A stretch of 64,000 nt of DNA from Pseudolabrys sp. FHR47 (GCF_005153485.1 NZ_CP039740.1:3909001-3973000), one strand, 5' to 3'. Positions 25,696 through 38,250 are shown, counted from the first letter of the stretch. Numbers and translations are program-made. Notes: generated from the sequence alone by a model not told the origin.

Positions 25696-25726
25696 GTGCC
25701 CAGTTTCCGGGAGCCGATCCTTCCGC

Positions 25727-29041
<3,315 letters not shown>

Positions 29042-29150
29042 CCGGCCCCCCGGATGACGGCGAGTGTGAGGCCGGGCAGAACAAGAGACGGTCGCGGGCG
29101 ACAAAGCTCGCCGCGGCTGGGCAAGGTTTTGACCGGTTAGAAAGTTCGCA

Positions 29151-29184
29151 GGACTCCGGAACGGATTTGCCGTGTCCGGAGTCC
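29151..29184. other. Hairpin in the carB-greA gap
   Basis: GGACTCCGGA and TCCGGAGTCC are perfect 10-base arms around a 14-base loop. There is no T-run, so it could end the carB transcript in a factor-assisted way or form part of the greA leader. Confidence 0.5.
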
Positions 29185-29288
29185 AATTACGATTGGCCTG
29201 TCCCTGCCGGGACGGCCTTACGGATGGAAAGGCTTGGCGGCGCGCGTCAGTCCAATGACGCCAGCAGCGGCCAGGAGGAGAAGAGAAG

Positions 29289-29762
29289 ATGGATAAGATT
29301 CCGATGACCGCCGCGGGCTACACCGTGCTGGAGGAGGAACTCAAGCACCGCCAGTCGGTCGAGCGCCCGCGCATCATTCAGCAGATCACCGAGGCGCGCT
29401 CGCACGGCGACCTGTCGGAGAACGCCGAGTATCACGCCGCCAAGGAACAGCAGTCGCTCAACGAGGGCGCCATCGCCGAGCTTGAGGACAAGCTGGCGCG
29501 CGCCGATGTCATCGACGTGTCGAAACTGTCGGGCGACACGATTACCTTCGGCGCGACCGTGACTTTGATCGACGAGGATACCGAGGAGAAGAAGGTGTGG
29601 CAGATCGTCGGCGAGCCCGAAGCCAATGCCAAGGCCGGCAAGATCTCGGTTACCTCGCCGCTCGCCAAAGCGCTGATCGGCAAGTCCAAGGGCGCCACGG
29701 TCGAGGTCAACGCGCCTGGCGGCGCCAAAGGCTACGAGATCAAGAAGGTGGAGTGGAAGTAA
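29289..29762 (+). CDS. greA: Transcription elongation factor GreA
   Basis: A 157-residue factor that rescues backtracked RNA polymerase. The N-terminal coiled-coil (residues 1-75) contains the family motif [19 protein letters not shown] with the acidic tip, and the C-terminal FKBP-like domain ends with [29 protein letters not shown] precedes the ATG. It has its own terminator at 29792-29818. Confidence 0.97.
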   Translation: MDKIPMTAAGYTVLEEELKHRQSVERPRIIQQITEARSHGDLSENAEYHAAKEQQSLNEGAIAELEDKLARADVIDVSKLSGDTITFGATVTLIDEDTEEKKVWQIVGEPEANAKAGKISVTSPLAKALIGKSKGATVEVNAPGGAKGYEIKKVEWK

Positions 29763-29791
29763 CCGCTTCGCGCGCGCTGCGATCCGATAAA

Positions 29792-29818
29792 AATGGCCGG
29801 GCATTGCCCGGCCATTTC
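29792..29818. terminator. Bidirectional terminator, greA / chemoreceptor
   Basis: Arms AAATGGCCGGGC / GCCCGGCCATTT with a 3-base loop, placed between two converging genes. Confidence 0.85.
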
Positions 29819-29850
29819 ATTTGTGATGTGCGGGGCGCGTTGGCGAAGGC

Positions 29851-31566
29851 CTAGAACTCTTCCTCGCGTTTGAACGCGACGGCGAGATTGCCCTGCATTT
29901 GCGCCACCGGACCGCCGCGCGTCTTGGCCTGGGCCTCGGACTGCTTCGCCGCCACGGGTTTTGGCTGCACGGTTTTCGGTTTTGCGCGGCCCGCCACCGT
30001 ATCCATCGCGTGCTCCGCCGTGCGCGGCCGGAAGTAGGCGATGCGTTCGTCGGCCGCGATCGCCCTCGCCTGCTGCTCCAGCGTCTTGGCCGTCGCCGCG
30101 TTTTCTTCCACCAGCGCCGAGTTCTGCTGGGTCACCTCGTCCATCTGAGTCAGCGCCCGATTGATTTCCTCGATGCCGATGGCCTGCTCGTTGCTGGCAT
30201 TGGCGATCTCGGAGACGATCACGGCGACGCTCTTGATCGAGTCCAGAATTTCGGTGAGCGAACCGCCGGCGAGCTTGACCAGTTCGACGCCGTCTTTGAC
30301 CTGATCGCTCGAATTGTTGATCAGGTCCTTGATGTCCTTGGCCGCCTGCGACGAGCGCTGGGCGAGGCTGCGCACCTCGGTGGCCACCACGGCGAAGCCG
30401 CGACCGGCCTCGCCGGCGCGCGCCGCTTCCACCGCGGCATTGAGCGCCAGGAGATTGGTCTGCCGCGCGATCTCGTCGATGACGCCGATGATGTCGGCGA
30501 TCTTCCGCGAGGATTCTTCGATCTTGGCCATGGCCTCGACCGTCTTGGCGGCGACCTCGCCGCCGCGATCGGCGACGGCACAGGCCGTACCCGCCAGATC
30601 GCTGGCCTGCTTGGCGTTCTCGGCGTTCTTCCTGACCGTCGCGGTCATCTCTTCCATCGACGCCGAGGTCTGTTCCAGACTGGCGGCCTGCTCCTCGGTA
30701 CGCTGCGACAGGTCGGTGGTGCTGGTCGAAATCTCCGCCGATGCGCTGCTGATCTCGCTCGTCGCCGCTTTGATGGTGTTGATGGTGTCGCCGAAGCGTT
30801 CGACGATCAGGTTCGCCGCTTCCGAGATCTGGCCGAGTTCGTCGGCGCGCTTCGTATCCGGAAGCACGACATCGAAATTGCCGTTCGACATCTCGCGCAT
30901 CGCTTCGCGCAGCTGCGCCGTCCGTTTGACGATATCGCGGATGAAGTAAGTCGATATGCCGACCACGAGCAGCAGGATGACAAGCCCCGTAATGCCGCCG
31001 ACTATCAAGGCGCGATTGCGCTCGGCCCTGAGATCGTCGTTGTAGACGCCGGTGCCGACGATCCAGCCCCACGGTTCGAACAGTGCGACGTAGGATATCT
31101 TCTCGACCGGCTGCGTGTGGCCGGGCTTTGGCCACATATATTCGACGAAGCCTGAACCGTGCGCCTTGGCAACCTTGACGAACTCCATGAAGAGCGCGAG
31201 CCCGTTCGGGTCCTTGTTATTGGTGAGATCCTTGCCGTCGAGTTCCTTCACGATCGGATGCATCAGCATCTTCGGATGCAGATCGTTGACCCAGAAATAG
31301 TTGTTGCCGGCGTAGCGTATCTTCGAGATCAGTTCGAGCGCCCGCTTCTGGGCATCGGCCTCGCTGATCTTGCCGGCTTTGGCGAGCGCATGCTCGCTTG
31401 CCACCAGCGACATCACCGAATCGGTCAGCCCCTTGAGTTCCTGCTGCCGCCGCGCCTGGGTGGTGTCGGTCATCATGTTGATCAGGACGGCCAGGATGAC
31501 GACCAGGCCAACCGCGGACAGGACGACCACGCTGTAGAGCCGCGCACGAATGTCGAATCTGGGCAT
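29851..31566 (-). CDS. Methyl-accepting chemotaxis protein
   Basis: A 571-residue chemoreceptor. Order: TM1 (about residues 9-30), a periplasmic single Cache_2 domain (about 35-190, with [20 protein letters not shown] and the [13 protein letters not shown] ending), TM2 (about 195-215), HAMP (216-270), and the signalling domain with the hairpin tip [18 protein letters not shown] and [17 protein letters not shown]. The end is a disordered Lys/Ala-rich tail. The ligand is probably a small organic acid, judging by the Cache_2 class, but this is not shown. The start at 31566 has GGGA upstream; the frame is open to 31671. Confidence 0.9.
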   Translation of the reverse strand: MPRFDIRARLYSVVVLSAVGLVVILAVLINMMTDTTQARRQQELKGLTDSVMSLVASEHALAKAGKISEADAQKRALELISKIRYAGNNYFWVNDLHPKMLMHPIVKELDGKDLTNNKDPNGLALFMEFVKVAKAHGSGFVEYMWPKPGHTQPVEKISYVALFEPWGWIVGTGVYNDDLRAERNRALIVGGITGLVILLLVVGISTYFIRDIVKRTAQLREAMREMSNGNFDVVLPDTKRADELGQISEAANLIVERFGDTINTIKAATSEISSASAEISTSTTDLSQRTEEQAASLEQTSASMEEMTATVRKNAENAKQASDLAGTACAVADRGGEVAAKTVEAMAKIEESSRKIADIIGVIDEIARQTNLLALNAAVEAARAGEAGRGFAVVATEVRSLAQRSSQAAKDIKDLINNSSDQVKDGVELVKLAGGSLTEILDSIKSVAVIVSEIANASNEQAIGIEEINRALTQMDEVTQQNSALVEENAATAKTLEQQARAIAADERIAYFRPRTAEHAMDTVAGRAKPKTVQPKPVAAKQSEAQAKTRGGPVAQMQGNLAVAFKREEEF

Positions 31567-31706
31567 GAATTTTCCCGATAAAATGAATTGCGGGGTGACG
31601 ACGGCGGAGCCGTACGCATTCCAACGCAGGAAACGCCTGCGCTTATTCCAATAGAGGTGCTGCGACCCCAAATCCGGGCCGGCATCAGATTCGTCAAAAT
31701 CTACGG

Positions 31707-31731
31707 TTGTTTATTGAATAAATTGTTTATT
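31707..31731. promoter_or_regulatory. AT-rich direct repeat near the chemoreceptor promoter
   Basis: TTGTTTATT at 31707-31715 and 31723-31731, 16 bases apart, in the AT-rich DNA upstream of the chemoreceptor. Possibly a regulator site or bent DNA; no specific factor is suggested. Confidence 0.25.
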
Positions 31732-31854
31732 TACGCAAAACGGAGAAACGGCAAACCAGATTGCCAAAGCTGCCGGCACTTTGCCGTCCGGCATAATATC
31801 AATTGCGGCGTGCGACAGCGTGATTCGTCCTGTTTCTAATTCGGCGCGTCCGCT

Positions 31855-32316
31855 TCACATCGGCACCATCGCCGCGTCCTTGGACTGCCGCAGCGTCAGC
31901 GAGGTCTTGACGTTGCGCACATTGGGGCCGGCGGTGAGCTTTTCGACGAAGGCCTGGAAGGTCTTGAGGTCCGGCGCCACGCATTTGAGGACGAAGTCGA
32001 TCTCGCCGGACAGCATCCAGCACTCGCGCACCAAAGGCTGCGCGCGCACGAAGGCCTCGAAGGCCGACAAGTCGCTCTCGGCCTGACTCGACAGGTGCAC
32101 GAAGGCGAAGACCACCACCTCGTAGCCGAGCATCTTCTCGTCGAGCAGCGCCCGATAGCCCTTGATGTACCCGGCCTCTTCCAGCGCCCGCACCCGGCGA
32201 AGGCAGGGCGGTGCCGAGATACCGACGCGGCGCGCCAACTCGACGTTGGTCATGCGGCCGTCGTCCTGCAGCTCCTTCAGAATCTTGCGGTCAATGGCAT
32301 CGAGGGTGGCTGGCAC
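31855..32316 (-). CDS. Lrp/AsnC-family regulator
   Basis: A 153-residue feast/famine regulator. Residues about 4-50 form the winged helix-turn-helix (LDAIDRKILKELQDDGRMTNVELARRVGISAPPCLRRVRAL), and residues 65-150 the RAM ligand domain (ECWMLSGEIDFVLKCVAPDL). The start is taken as GTG at 32316, with AGGAGA 5 bases upstream, which fits the family N-terminus; an in-frame ATG at 32361 would add 15 Pro-rich residues and has no ribosome-binding site. It is divergent from trxB. Confidence 0.85.
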   Translation of the reverse strand: MPATLDAIDRKILKELQDDGRMTNVELARRVGISAPPCLRRVRALEEAGYIKGYRALLDEKMLGYEVVVFAFVHLSSQAESDLSAFEAFVRAQPLVRECWMLSGEIDFVLKCVAPDLKTFQAFVEKLTAGPNVRNVKTSLTLRQSKDAAMVPM

Positions 32317-32373
32317 GGGGCTCTCCTGGCGGGACGGCGGTCGATCCGGCGGAATATCCATATAGAGAAATAT

Positions 32374-32387
32374 TCTTTCGCGAAAGA
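32374..32387. promoter_or_regulatory. Palindromic operator between lrp-like gene and trxB
   Basis: TCTTTCGCGAAAGA is a perfect 14-base palindrome, flanked by AATAT and TTGTT, just upstream of the Lrp/AsnC-family start. It may be the regulator's own site. Confidence 0.45.
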
Positions 32388-32560
32388 TTGTTGCGCTGTC
32401 TATTCACGGTCATGCGAGGCTGTGCACCGTCCGGGTTGCGTATCTTGCATAGCTCCTAGAAAGCCATAGATTGAGCCGGGCCAGAAAGCTCTCCCCAGAG
32501 GGCCAATCCATATCGCCGGGGCCCCCTAATTCTCGACCGCCTCAGGGGGCGAAATACAAA

Positions 32561-33526
32561 ATGTCCAAGACGATCCATTCCAAAGTCGTGATCATCGGCT
32601 CGGGGCCGGCCGGCTACACCGCCGCGATCTATGCCTCCCGCGCCATGCTGCAGCCGACTCTCATCCAGGGCATCCAGCCCGGCGGCCAGCTCACCATCAC
32701 CACCGATGTCGAGAACTACCCAGGCTTCGCCGACGTCATTCAGGGCCCCTGGCTCATGGAGCAGATGCAGGCCCAGGCCCAGCATGTCGGCACCAATATC
32801 GTCTATGATCACGTCAGCAAGGTCGAACTCGGGGCGCGGCCGTTCCGGCTGACCTGCGATTCGGGCGACATCTATCTTGCCGACGCGCTGATCGTGGCGA
32901 CCGGTGCCCAGGCGCGCTGGCTCGACCTGCCCTCGGAACAGAAGTTCAAAGGCTACGGCGTTTCCGCCTGCGCCACCTGCGATGGCTTCTTCTACAAGAA
33001 CAAAGAAGTCTTCGTGATCGGCGGCGGCAACACCGCGGTCGAGGAAGCGCTGTTCCTCACCAACTTCGCCTCGAAGGTCACGGTCGTGCATCGCCGCGAC
33101 CACTTCCGCGCCGAACGCATCCTGCAGGACCGGCTGTTCAAGCATCCCAAGATCGAGGTGGTGTGGGACACCGTGCTGCACGACGTGATGGGCGACGAAA
33201 ACCCGCTCAAGGTACGTCGCATCGCGCTGAAGAACCTCAAGACCGGCGGCGTCACCGAGCACGCGGCCGACGGTGTCTTCATCGCCATCGGCCATCAGCC
33301 GGCGTCCGAACTGTTCGCCGGTCAGCTCGAAATGAAGCCCTCGGGCTATATCGTCACGGCGGGACACTCGACCGCGACATCGGTGCCGGGCGTGTTCGCC
33401 GCCGGCGACGTCACCGATGACATCTATCGGCAGGCGGTAACTGCGGCGGGCCAGGGTTGCATGGCCGCGCTCGAGACCGAGCGCTTCCTTGCCGCCCACG
33501 ACACTCAACAGGCGGCCGCCGAATGA
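32561..33526 (+). CDS. trxB: Thioredoxin reductase
   Basis: A 321-residue NADPH-dependent flavoenzyme that reduces thioredoxin. The FAD motif VVIIGSGPAGYTAAIYA, the redox cysteines C137 and C140 in SACATCDG, the NADPH motif VIGGGNTAVEEALF and the late GVFAAGDVTD are complete. AGGGGG lies about 10 bases before the ATG at 32561. Its stop overlaps the lysR start as ATGA, so the two are translationally coupled. Confidence 0.95.
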   Translation: MSKTIHSKVVIIGSGPAGYTAAIYASRAMLQPTLIQGIQPGGQLTITTDVENYPGFADVIQGPWLMEQMQAQAQHVGTNIVYDHVSKVELGARPFRLTCDSGDIYLADALIVATGAQARWLDLPSEQKFKGYGVSACATCDGFFYKNKEVFVIGGGNTAVEEALFLTNFASKVTVVHRRDHFRAERILQDRLFKHPKIEVVWDTVLHDVMGDENPLKVRRIALKNLKTGGVTEHAADGVFIAIGHQPASELFAGQLEMKPSGYIVTAGHSTATSVPGVFAAGDVTDDIYRQAVTAAGQGCMAALETERFLAAHDTQQAAAE

Positions 33527-34443
33527 TAATGCCTCATAATCCGAATAACTCGATGGACTGGGACAAGCTGAAGGTGTTTCACGCCGCAGCCGAAGCCGGG
33601 TCCTTCACCCATGCCGGCGAGCGTCTCGGCCTCTCGCAGTCGGCGGTGTCGCGCCAGGTCTCGGCGTTGGAAACCGATCTCAACGTCTCGCTGTTTCATC
33701 GTCACGCCCGCGGCCTGATCCTCACGGAACAGGGCGATATGCTCTACCGCACGGCGCATGAAGTGTTCATGAAGCTGGAAGCGGCGCGCACCAAGCTCAC
33801 CGATTCGCGCGAGCGGCCGAACGGCGAACTCAAGGTGTCCACCTCGGCCGGCATCGGCATTCATTGGCTGACGCCGCGCCTCGGCGAATTCCTCGATCTC
33901 TATCCCGACATCCAGATCACGCTGATCACCACCGACGAAGAGCTCGACCTTGCCATGCGCGAGGCCGACGTCGCCATTCGCCTGCGTCAGCCGACCCAGC
34001 CAGACCTCATTCAACGCAAGCTGTTCTCGGTGCACTTCCACGCTTATGCATCGCCGGATTATCTCAAGCGCTTCGGCACGCCGCGCACCTATGAAGAGCT
34101 GGACCAGCATCGCGTCCTGCTGCTCGGCGGCAACGTGCCCGCGCATTTCGCCAATCGCCGCTGGCTGGTCGAAGTCGGGCGCGAAGCCAAGCACCCGCGC
34201 GTTCCGCATCTGACCATCAACAATGTGCTCGGTCTGTTGCGCGCCTGCCAGCGCGGTCTCGGCGTCGCGATGCTCCCGGACTATCTCGTCGAAGAAAACG
34301 GCGGACTGGTGCAGTTGTTCGGCGAACAGGACACGCTCGCGCTCGACGCCTACTTCGTTTATCCCGAAGAACTCAAATCGGTTGCGCGCATTCAGGTCTT
34401 CCGCGACTTCCTCGTCGCCAATGCGCAGCGTTGGAATTTCTAG
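33523..34443 (+). CDS. LysR-family regulator coupled to trxB
   Basis: A 306-residue LysR regulator. The helix-turn-helix is KVFHAAAEAGSFTHAGERLGLSQSAVSRQVSALE, and the effector domain runs from about residue 95 (PNGELKVSTSAGIGIHWLTP) to the end. The ATG at 33523 overlaps the trxB stop; a later Met at 33553 (MDWDKLKVF) matches the start of relatives but has no ribosome-binding site. The trxB-lysR order is common in rhizobia, and the effector is unknown. Confidence 0.85.
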   Translation: MIMPHNPNNSMDWDKLKVFHAAAEAGSFTHAGERLGLSQSAVSRQVSALETDLNVSLFHRHARGLILTEQGDMLYRTAHEVFMKLEAARTKLTDSRERPNGELKVSTSAGIGIHWLTPRLGEFLDLYPDIQITLITTDEELDLAMREADVAIRLRQPTQPDLIQRKLFSVHFHAYASPDYLKRFGTPRTYEELDQHRVLLLGGNVPAHFANRRWLVEVGREAKHPRVPHLTINNVLGLLRACQRGLGVAMLPDYLVEENGGLVQLFGEQDTLALDAYFVYPEELKSVARIQVFRDFLVANAQRWNF

Positions 34444-34493
34444 GCCGCGGGGCGTTTGAGGACTTTCATCGCGGGCCGCGCAGGAGGCCAGCC

Positions 34494-35549
34494 ATGAACC
34501 GCAACGCTATCGGACTGGCGCTTTTGTCGGCGGCTCTGTTTGGCGCCTCCACGCCGGCCGCCAAGGCGTTGCTCGGAGCGGTCGATCCAGCCCTCCTCGC
34601 GGGCCTTTTCTACTGTGGCGCAGGCATTGGCATTGCCATCCTGCGACGAGCGCTTCGCTTTAGAATCCCCGCCTCGGCCGCACGGGAAGCGCCACTGTTG
34701 CGCGGCGACATCCCGTGGCTCGCAGGAGCGATCATCTGCGGCGGAATCCTCGGCCCGCTTTTGTTGATGTTCGGCCTTGCCCGAACGGACGCATCGACGG
34801 CATCGCTCCTGCTCACGCTGGAAGGCGTGGCAACCGCCCTCCTCGCGTGGTTCGCGTTTCACGAAAACTTCGACCGGAGGATCGCGCTCGGCATGGCGTG
34901 TCTGATCGCCGGCGCGATCGTGCTGTCGTGGTCAGGCGCACCGACGCTGTCGGGTCTTGCGGGCATGGCCGCGATCGTCGCCGCCTGTATCGCATGGGGT
35001 TTCGACAACAATCTGACGCGCAAAATCTCGCTGGCCGACCCGTTGCAGATCGTCGAGATCAAGGGATTGGTGGCCGGCCCCGTCAATCTGGCATTGGCGA
35101 TGCTTTCAGGCAGCCGCATGCCATCGCTCGACATCGCGCTGATCGCCGGAATTGTCGGCTTCGTCGGATATGGCGCAAGCCTGGCGCTCTATGTCCTGGC
35201 GCTGCGTCATCTCGGCACGGCGCGAACCGGCGCCTATTTCGCGACGGCTCCGTTCATCGGCGCCGTCGCAGCATTGGTATTTCTAGCGGAGCCCGTAAGC
35301 CTGCAACTTGTCGCTGCCGGATTACTGATGGCATTCGGGGTCTATCTGCATCTCACCGAACGCCATGAACACACGCATGTGCATGAAGACATGACACATA
35401 GCCACACACATGTTCACGACGAACATCACCAACATGAGCACGAACCGGGCGATCCGCCCAGTGAACCTCACACTCATGTTCATCATCATGCGCGCTTGAG
35501 CCATACGCACCCGCATGTGCCGGACATGCATCACACTCACCAGCACTGA
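34494..35549 (+). CDS. EamA/DMT permease with histidine-rich tail
   Basis: A 351-residue inner-membrane protein with about ten hydrophobic spans arranged as two EamA repeats (residues about 5-140 and 150-285), as in drug/metabolite transporters. The last 65 residues are unusual: 24 histidines among Asp, Glu, Thr and Pro (clusters such as HTHVHEDMTHSH and HTHVHHH). This tail should bind Ni, Zn, Co or Cu, suggesting metal transport or metal-sensing control. AGGAGG lies 7 bases before the ATG. Substrate not shown. Confidence 0.8.
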   Translation: MNRNAIGLALLSAALFGASTPAAKALLGAVDPALLAGLFYCGAGIGIAILRRALRFRIPASAAREAPLLRGDIPWLAGAIICGGILGPLLLMFGLARTDASTASLLLTLEGVATALLAWFAFHENFDRRIALGMACLIAGAIVLSWSGAPTLSGLAGMAAIVAACIAWGFDNNLTRKISLADPLQIVEIKGLVAGPVNLALAMLSGSRMPSLDIALIAGIVGFVGYGASLALYVLALRHLGTARTGAYFATAPFIGAVAALVFLAEPVSLQLVAAGLLMAFGVYLHLTERHEHTHVHEDMTHSHTHVHDEHHQHEHEPGDPPSEPHTHVHHHARLSHTHPHVPDMHHTHQH

Positions 35550-35571
35550 AGATACGCCGGTCGTTTTGCGT

Positions 35572-35623
35572 GGTGTCTCGCATTGCGAAACACGGCGCGG
35601 CCTGCGCGCATTTTTCGCAGGCC
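35572..35623. other. Two hairpins after the EamA gene
   Basis: GTGT-C-TCGC-ATT-GCGA-A-ACAC (35572-35592) and GGCCTGCG...CGCAGGCC (35599-35606/35616-35623). They may end the EamA transcript without a T-run. Confidence 0.45.
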
Positions 35624-35692
35624 ATCGCATGCATGGCTGACATTCGCGCAGCGGCATTGCTGACAGCGCATCCGCCGAGCATAGTTTGGGCG

Positions 35693-35814
35693 CTGCGGGA
35701 CGGATGAATATCCTCCCAGAGTCGCCGATACCGCAGCAAGTTCCCCTCTGAGGTTTGCCGGCCCCCACGCCGGCATCTCCAACCGGGCCCCGTTTTCGGG
35801 GCCCGGTTTTTTTT
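35693..35814 (+). ncRNA. Candidate small RNA or leader with 15-residue ORF
   Basis: A promoter-like pair (CTGACA at 35660, TAGTTT at 35682) precedes a short region that ends in a strong terminator at 35781-35814. Inside lie an open frame MNILPESPIPQQVPL (35704-35751), a hairpin TGCCGGC/GCCGGCA (35756-35775), and a CCTCCC word (35712-35717) complementary to ribosome-binding sites. No coding gene follows within 350 bases. It could be a small RNA of about 120 bases, or a leader peptide with attenuator. No known family is claimed. Confidence 0.45.
35781..35814 (+). terminator. Strong intrinsic terminator
   Basis: AACCGGGCCCC / GGGGCCCGGTT perfect 11-base arms with a 6-base loop and eight Ts. It ends whatever is transcribed from upstream of 35780. 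Confidence 0.9.
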
Positions 35815-35897
35815 CGCGAGCGAAGCCCTGCGACAAACGCGGCCTGCGACCTTTCGCGCTCGGCGACGCAAGAGAGATTTTCGGCATCCTGCGTTCC

Positions 35898-35913
35898 TGT
35901 GACCGGCGTCACA
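35898..35913. promoter_or_regulatory. CRP-like binding site
   Basis: TGTGACCGGCGTCACA is a perfect TGTGA-N6-TCACA palindrome, about 260 bases before the L,D-transpeptidase. Half sites (TTGTGACC, AGTCACAG) occur near 35992 and 36049. Chance occurrence of the full site in 64 kb is unlikely. Confidence 0.5.
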
Positions 35914-36171
35914 GCCGCGTCCGGTCATAGCCGGTTAACTGCGGCTGTAGTCAGCGGTGTCCAGATGAGGAACCCATGTCTGCTCACGCCGTTGTGACCA
36001 CAGTCGGACGAAGTGCGATAGCCGCCGGTAAGAGCGCACCGGTGTAAAATAGTCACAGTTTTGTTCGGAATGCCGGCGCCGCGTTTGAAAAGGCGCAACC
36101 GTTGGCGATCTATCATTTAACATGAACTGGCCTTACAAGGGGCCATCCTGACAGTCCTGGGAGATTCTGCG

Positions 36172-38193
36172 GTGAAGATTGTTGCCATTGACCGTCTGCT
36201 GGCGTCGTCCGCCCTCGGGCTGGTACTGATGCTGGGCCCACAGGCGGGATACGCCCAATCGCTGGAAGAGCAACTTAACGCCGCCGTACCCCAGTCCGAG
36301 CCGATTGCGCCGCCGACCCTGAAGGATCTGGTACCGCAAGAGGCGCCGATCCAGGCCGCCCGGGCTGCGGCACCCGCACCGGTCGCCATCCCGGCGCCGG
36401 CCACAGTGCCTGCGACGACCACCGTCCAGGCGACAGCCGACAGCGCGACCGCCAATGCCGCCGTCACCGACAAGCTGCGCGAGATGGTCACCGGCAAGGC
36501 GCTCGACCGCATCGTCAGCCGCCGCCCCGAGCGCACCGGCGTCGAAGCCTTCTACAAGGCCCGCGACTACGCTCCGCTCTGGGTCAATAACGGCGCCGTC
36601 ACCGAGCGCGCCAAGGGCGCTATCACCACGCTGTCGAAAGCCGGCGAAGTGGGGCTCGATGCCGCCGACTATCCGACGCCGGACTTCGCCGCCGCCAAGA
36701 GCGCCGACGAACTGGCCGACGCCGAACTCAAGCTGACCTCGGCTGTTTTGAACTATGCCCGCCAGGCGCAGATTGGCCGCATTCACTTCTCCCGCGTCGC
36801 CGCGGATATCGAGTTCAACCAGACAGCGCCCGATCCGGCGTCGGTTCTCGATAATCTGGCGAAGGCGAGCAACGCCGCTGACGCGCTCGAGAGCTACAAC
36901 CCGCCGCATCCGCAGTTCAAGGCTCTGCGCGCCAAGCTCGCCGATCTGCGCGCCGGCAAGCCGGTCGTCGAATCCAAGACCGAAGACGCCAAGCCCGCGC
37001 CGGCGATCCAGATCGCTTCGGGCCCGATCATGCGCCCCGGCATGAAGGACAAGCGCGTCGCCGATCTGCGCAAGCGTCTCGACATTCCGGGCGACAAGAA
37101 CAACACGCTTTATGACAACGCGGTCGTCGAGGCGGTGAAGACCTTCCAGACGACGGCGGATCTCGACACCGACGGCAATGTCGGGCCGTCGACGTTGCGT
37201 GCGCTGAACGGCAACAAGCCGGAGCCGAAGACGATCAACCGCGCCTCCAACGATCCGATCGACACCATCATCGTGAATATGGAGCGCTGGCGCTGGCTGG
37301 CGCGCGATCTTGGCAATCCGCATGTCATCGTCAACGTGCCGGACTATCGCCTGACCTTGTGGAACAACGGCAAGGTCTACTGGACCACCAAGATTGTCGC
37401 CGGCAAGCCGGGCAGCCACGCCACGCCGATGATTTCGGCGGAAATGAAGTTCATCACGGTGAACCCGACCTGGAACGTGCCGCCGTCGATCATCGAGAAG
37501 GAATACCTGCCGGCCCTGCAGGAAGATCCGGGCGCGCTCGACCGCATCGGCCTCAAAGTCGAGCAGGCCGCCGACGGTACCGTGCGCATCTATCAGCCGC
37601 CGGGTGCCGCCAACGCGCTCGGCCGCATCCGTTTCAACTTCCCGAACAAGTTCCTTGTCTACCAGCACGACACGCCGGACAAGAACCTCTTCAAGCATGA
37701 GAAGCGCGCCTACAGCCACGGCTGCATGCGTGTCGAGAACCCGCTGATGTATGGCGAGAAGCTGCTGTCGCTGGCGCTGCCGGAGCAGAAGTACACCGCG
37801 GCCAAGCTCGAGAGCATGTTCGGCGGCTCGGAAATCAACATCAACTTCCCGAACCACCTCTGGGTGCACCTGACCTATCAGACCGCGTTCGTCGACGATG
37901 AAGGCAAGCTGCAGTTCCGCGAGGACGTCTACGGCCGCGACGCGCGCATGATCGCGATCCTCAAGGGCAGCGACCGCAAGGTCGCCGACATCGCGGTAGC
38001 GCGTCCGCCGAACACCTCGTCGAAACCGGTTCGTATGCCGGTCGGCGCGCTGGGCGGTGGCGGCGGATACAGCGGCCCGAACTTCTTCGAGGCCCTGTTC
38101 GGCGGCTTCGGCCGGCCCGAGCCGGTCTACCGCCCGCGCGGCGACGTCGGCGGCCCGCGCTACGGCCGCGACGGACGGATCGTCGTCCGCTAA
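36172..38193 (+). CDS. L,D-transpeptidase, YcbB-like
   Basis: A 673-residue periplasmic peptidoglycan cross-linker making 3-3 bonds. Residues 1-28 are the signal peptide (cleavage after GYA, before Gln). It then has a Pro/Ala-rich stretch, the scaffold region (about 110-270), a peptidoglycan-binding domain (MKDKRVADLRKRLDIPGD to GPSTLRALNG), and the YkuD catalytic domain with Cys518 in YSHGCMRVENP. The last 50 residues are Gly/Pro/Arg-rich. The start is GTG 36172, with GGGAG 8 bases upstream. The CRP-like site is upstream and a strong terminator (38216) downstream. Confidence 0.9.
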   Translation: MKIVAIDRLLASSALGLVLMLGPQAGYAQSLEEQLNAAVPQSEPIAPPTLKDLVPQEAPIQAARAAAPAPVAIPAPATVPATTTVQATADSATANAAVTDKLREMVTGKALDRIVSRRPERTGVEAFYKARDYAPLWVNNGAVTERAKGAITTLSKAGEVGLDAADYPTPDFAAAKSADELADAELKLTSAVLNYARQAQIGRIHFSRVAADIEFNQTAPDPASVLDNLAKASNAADALESYNPPHPQFKALRAKLADLRAGKPVVESKTEDAKPAPAIQIASGPIMRPGMKDKRVADLRKRLDIPGDKNNTLYDNAVVEAVKTFQTTADLDTDGNVGPSTLRALNGNKPEPKTINRASNDPIDTIIVNMERWRWLARDLGNPHVIVNVPDYRLTLWNNGKVYWTTKIVAGKPGSHATPMISAEMKFITVNPTWNVPPSIIEKEYLPALQEDPGALDRIGLKVEQAADGTVRIYQPPGAANALGRIRFNFPNKFLVYQHDTPDKNLFKHEKRAYSHGCMRVENPLMYGEKLLSLALPEQKYTAAKLESMFGGSEININFPNHLWVHLTYQTAFVDDEGKLQFREDVYGRDARMIAILKGSDRKVADIAVARPPNTSSKPVRMPVGALGGGGGYSGPNFFEALFGGFGRPEPVYRPRGDVGGPRYGRDGRIVVR

Positions 38194-38215
38194 CGGAAGA
38201 TCGAATTTCAAAGAT

Positions 38216-38250
38216 AAAAACGCCGGCGAGACATCGCCGGCGTTTTTTTT
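38216..38250 (+). terminator. L,D-transpeptidase terminator
   Basis: CGCCGGCGA / TCGCCGGCG with flanking A-run and eight Ts; the T-run touches the stop of the minus-strand MFS gene. Confidence 0.9.

Noticed and set aside
35693..35814. 6S RNA, SRP RNA or tmRNA at the terminated unit
   Set aside because: No 6S central bubble, no SRP GGAA tetraloop domain and no tRNA-like ends can be drawn; the unit is too short for tmRNA.
36121..36150. Nine-codon frame (MNWPYKGPS) just before the L,D-transpeptidase
   Set aside because: Too short and without a ribosome-binding site; it overlaps a small GGCC/GGCC hairpin and gives no sign of selection that can be judged here.
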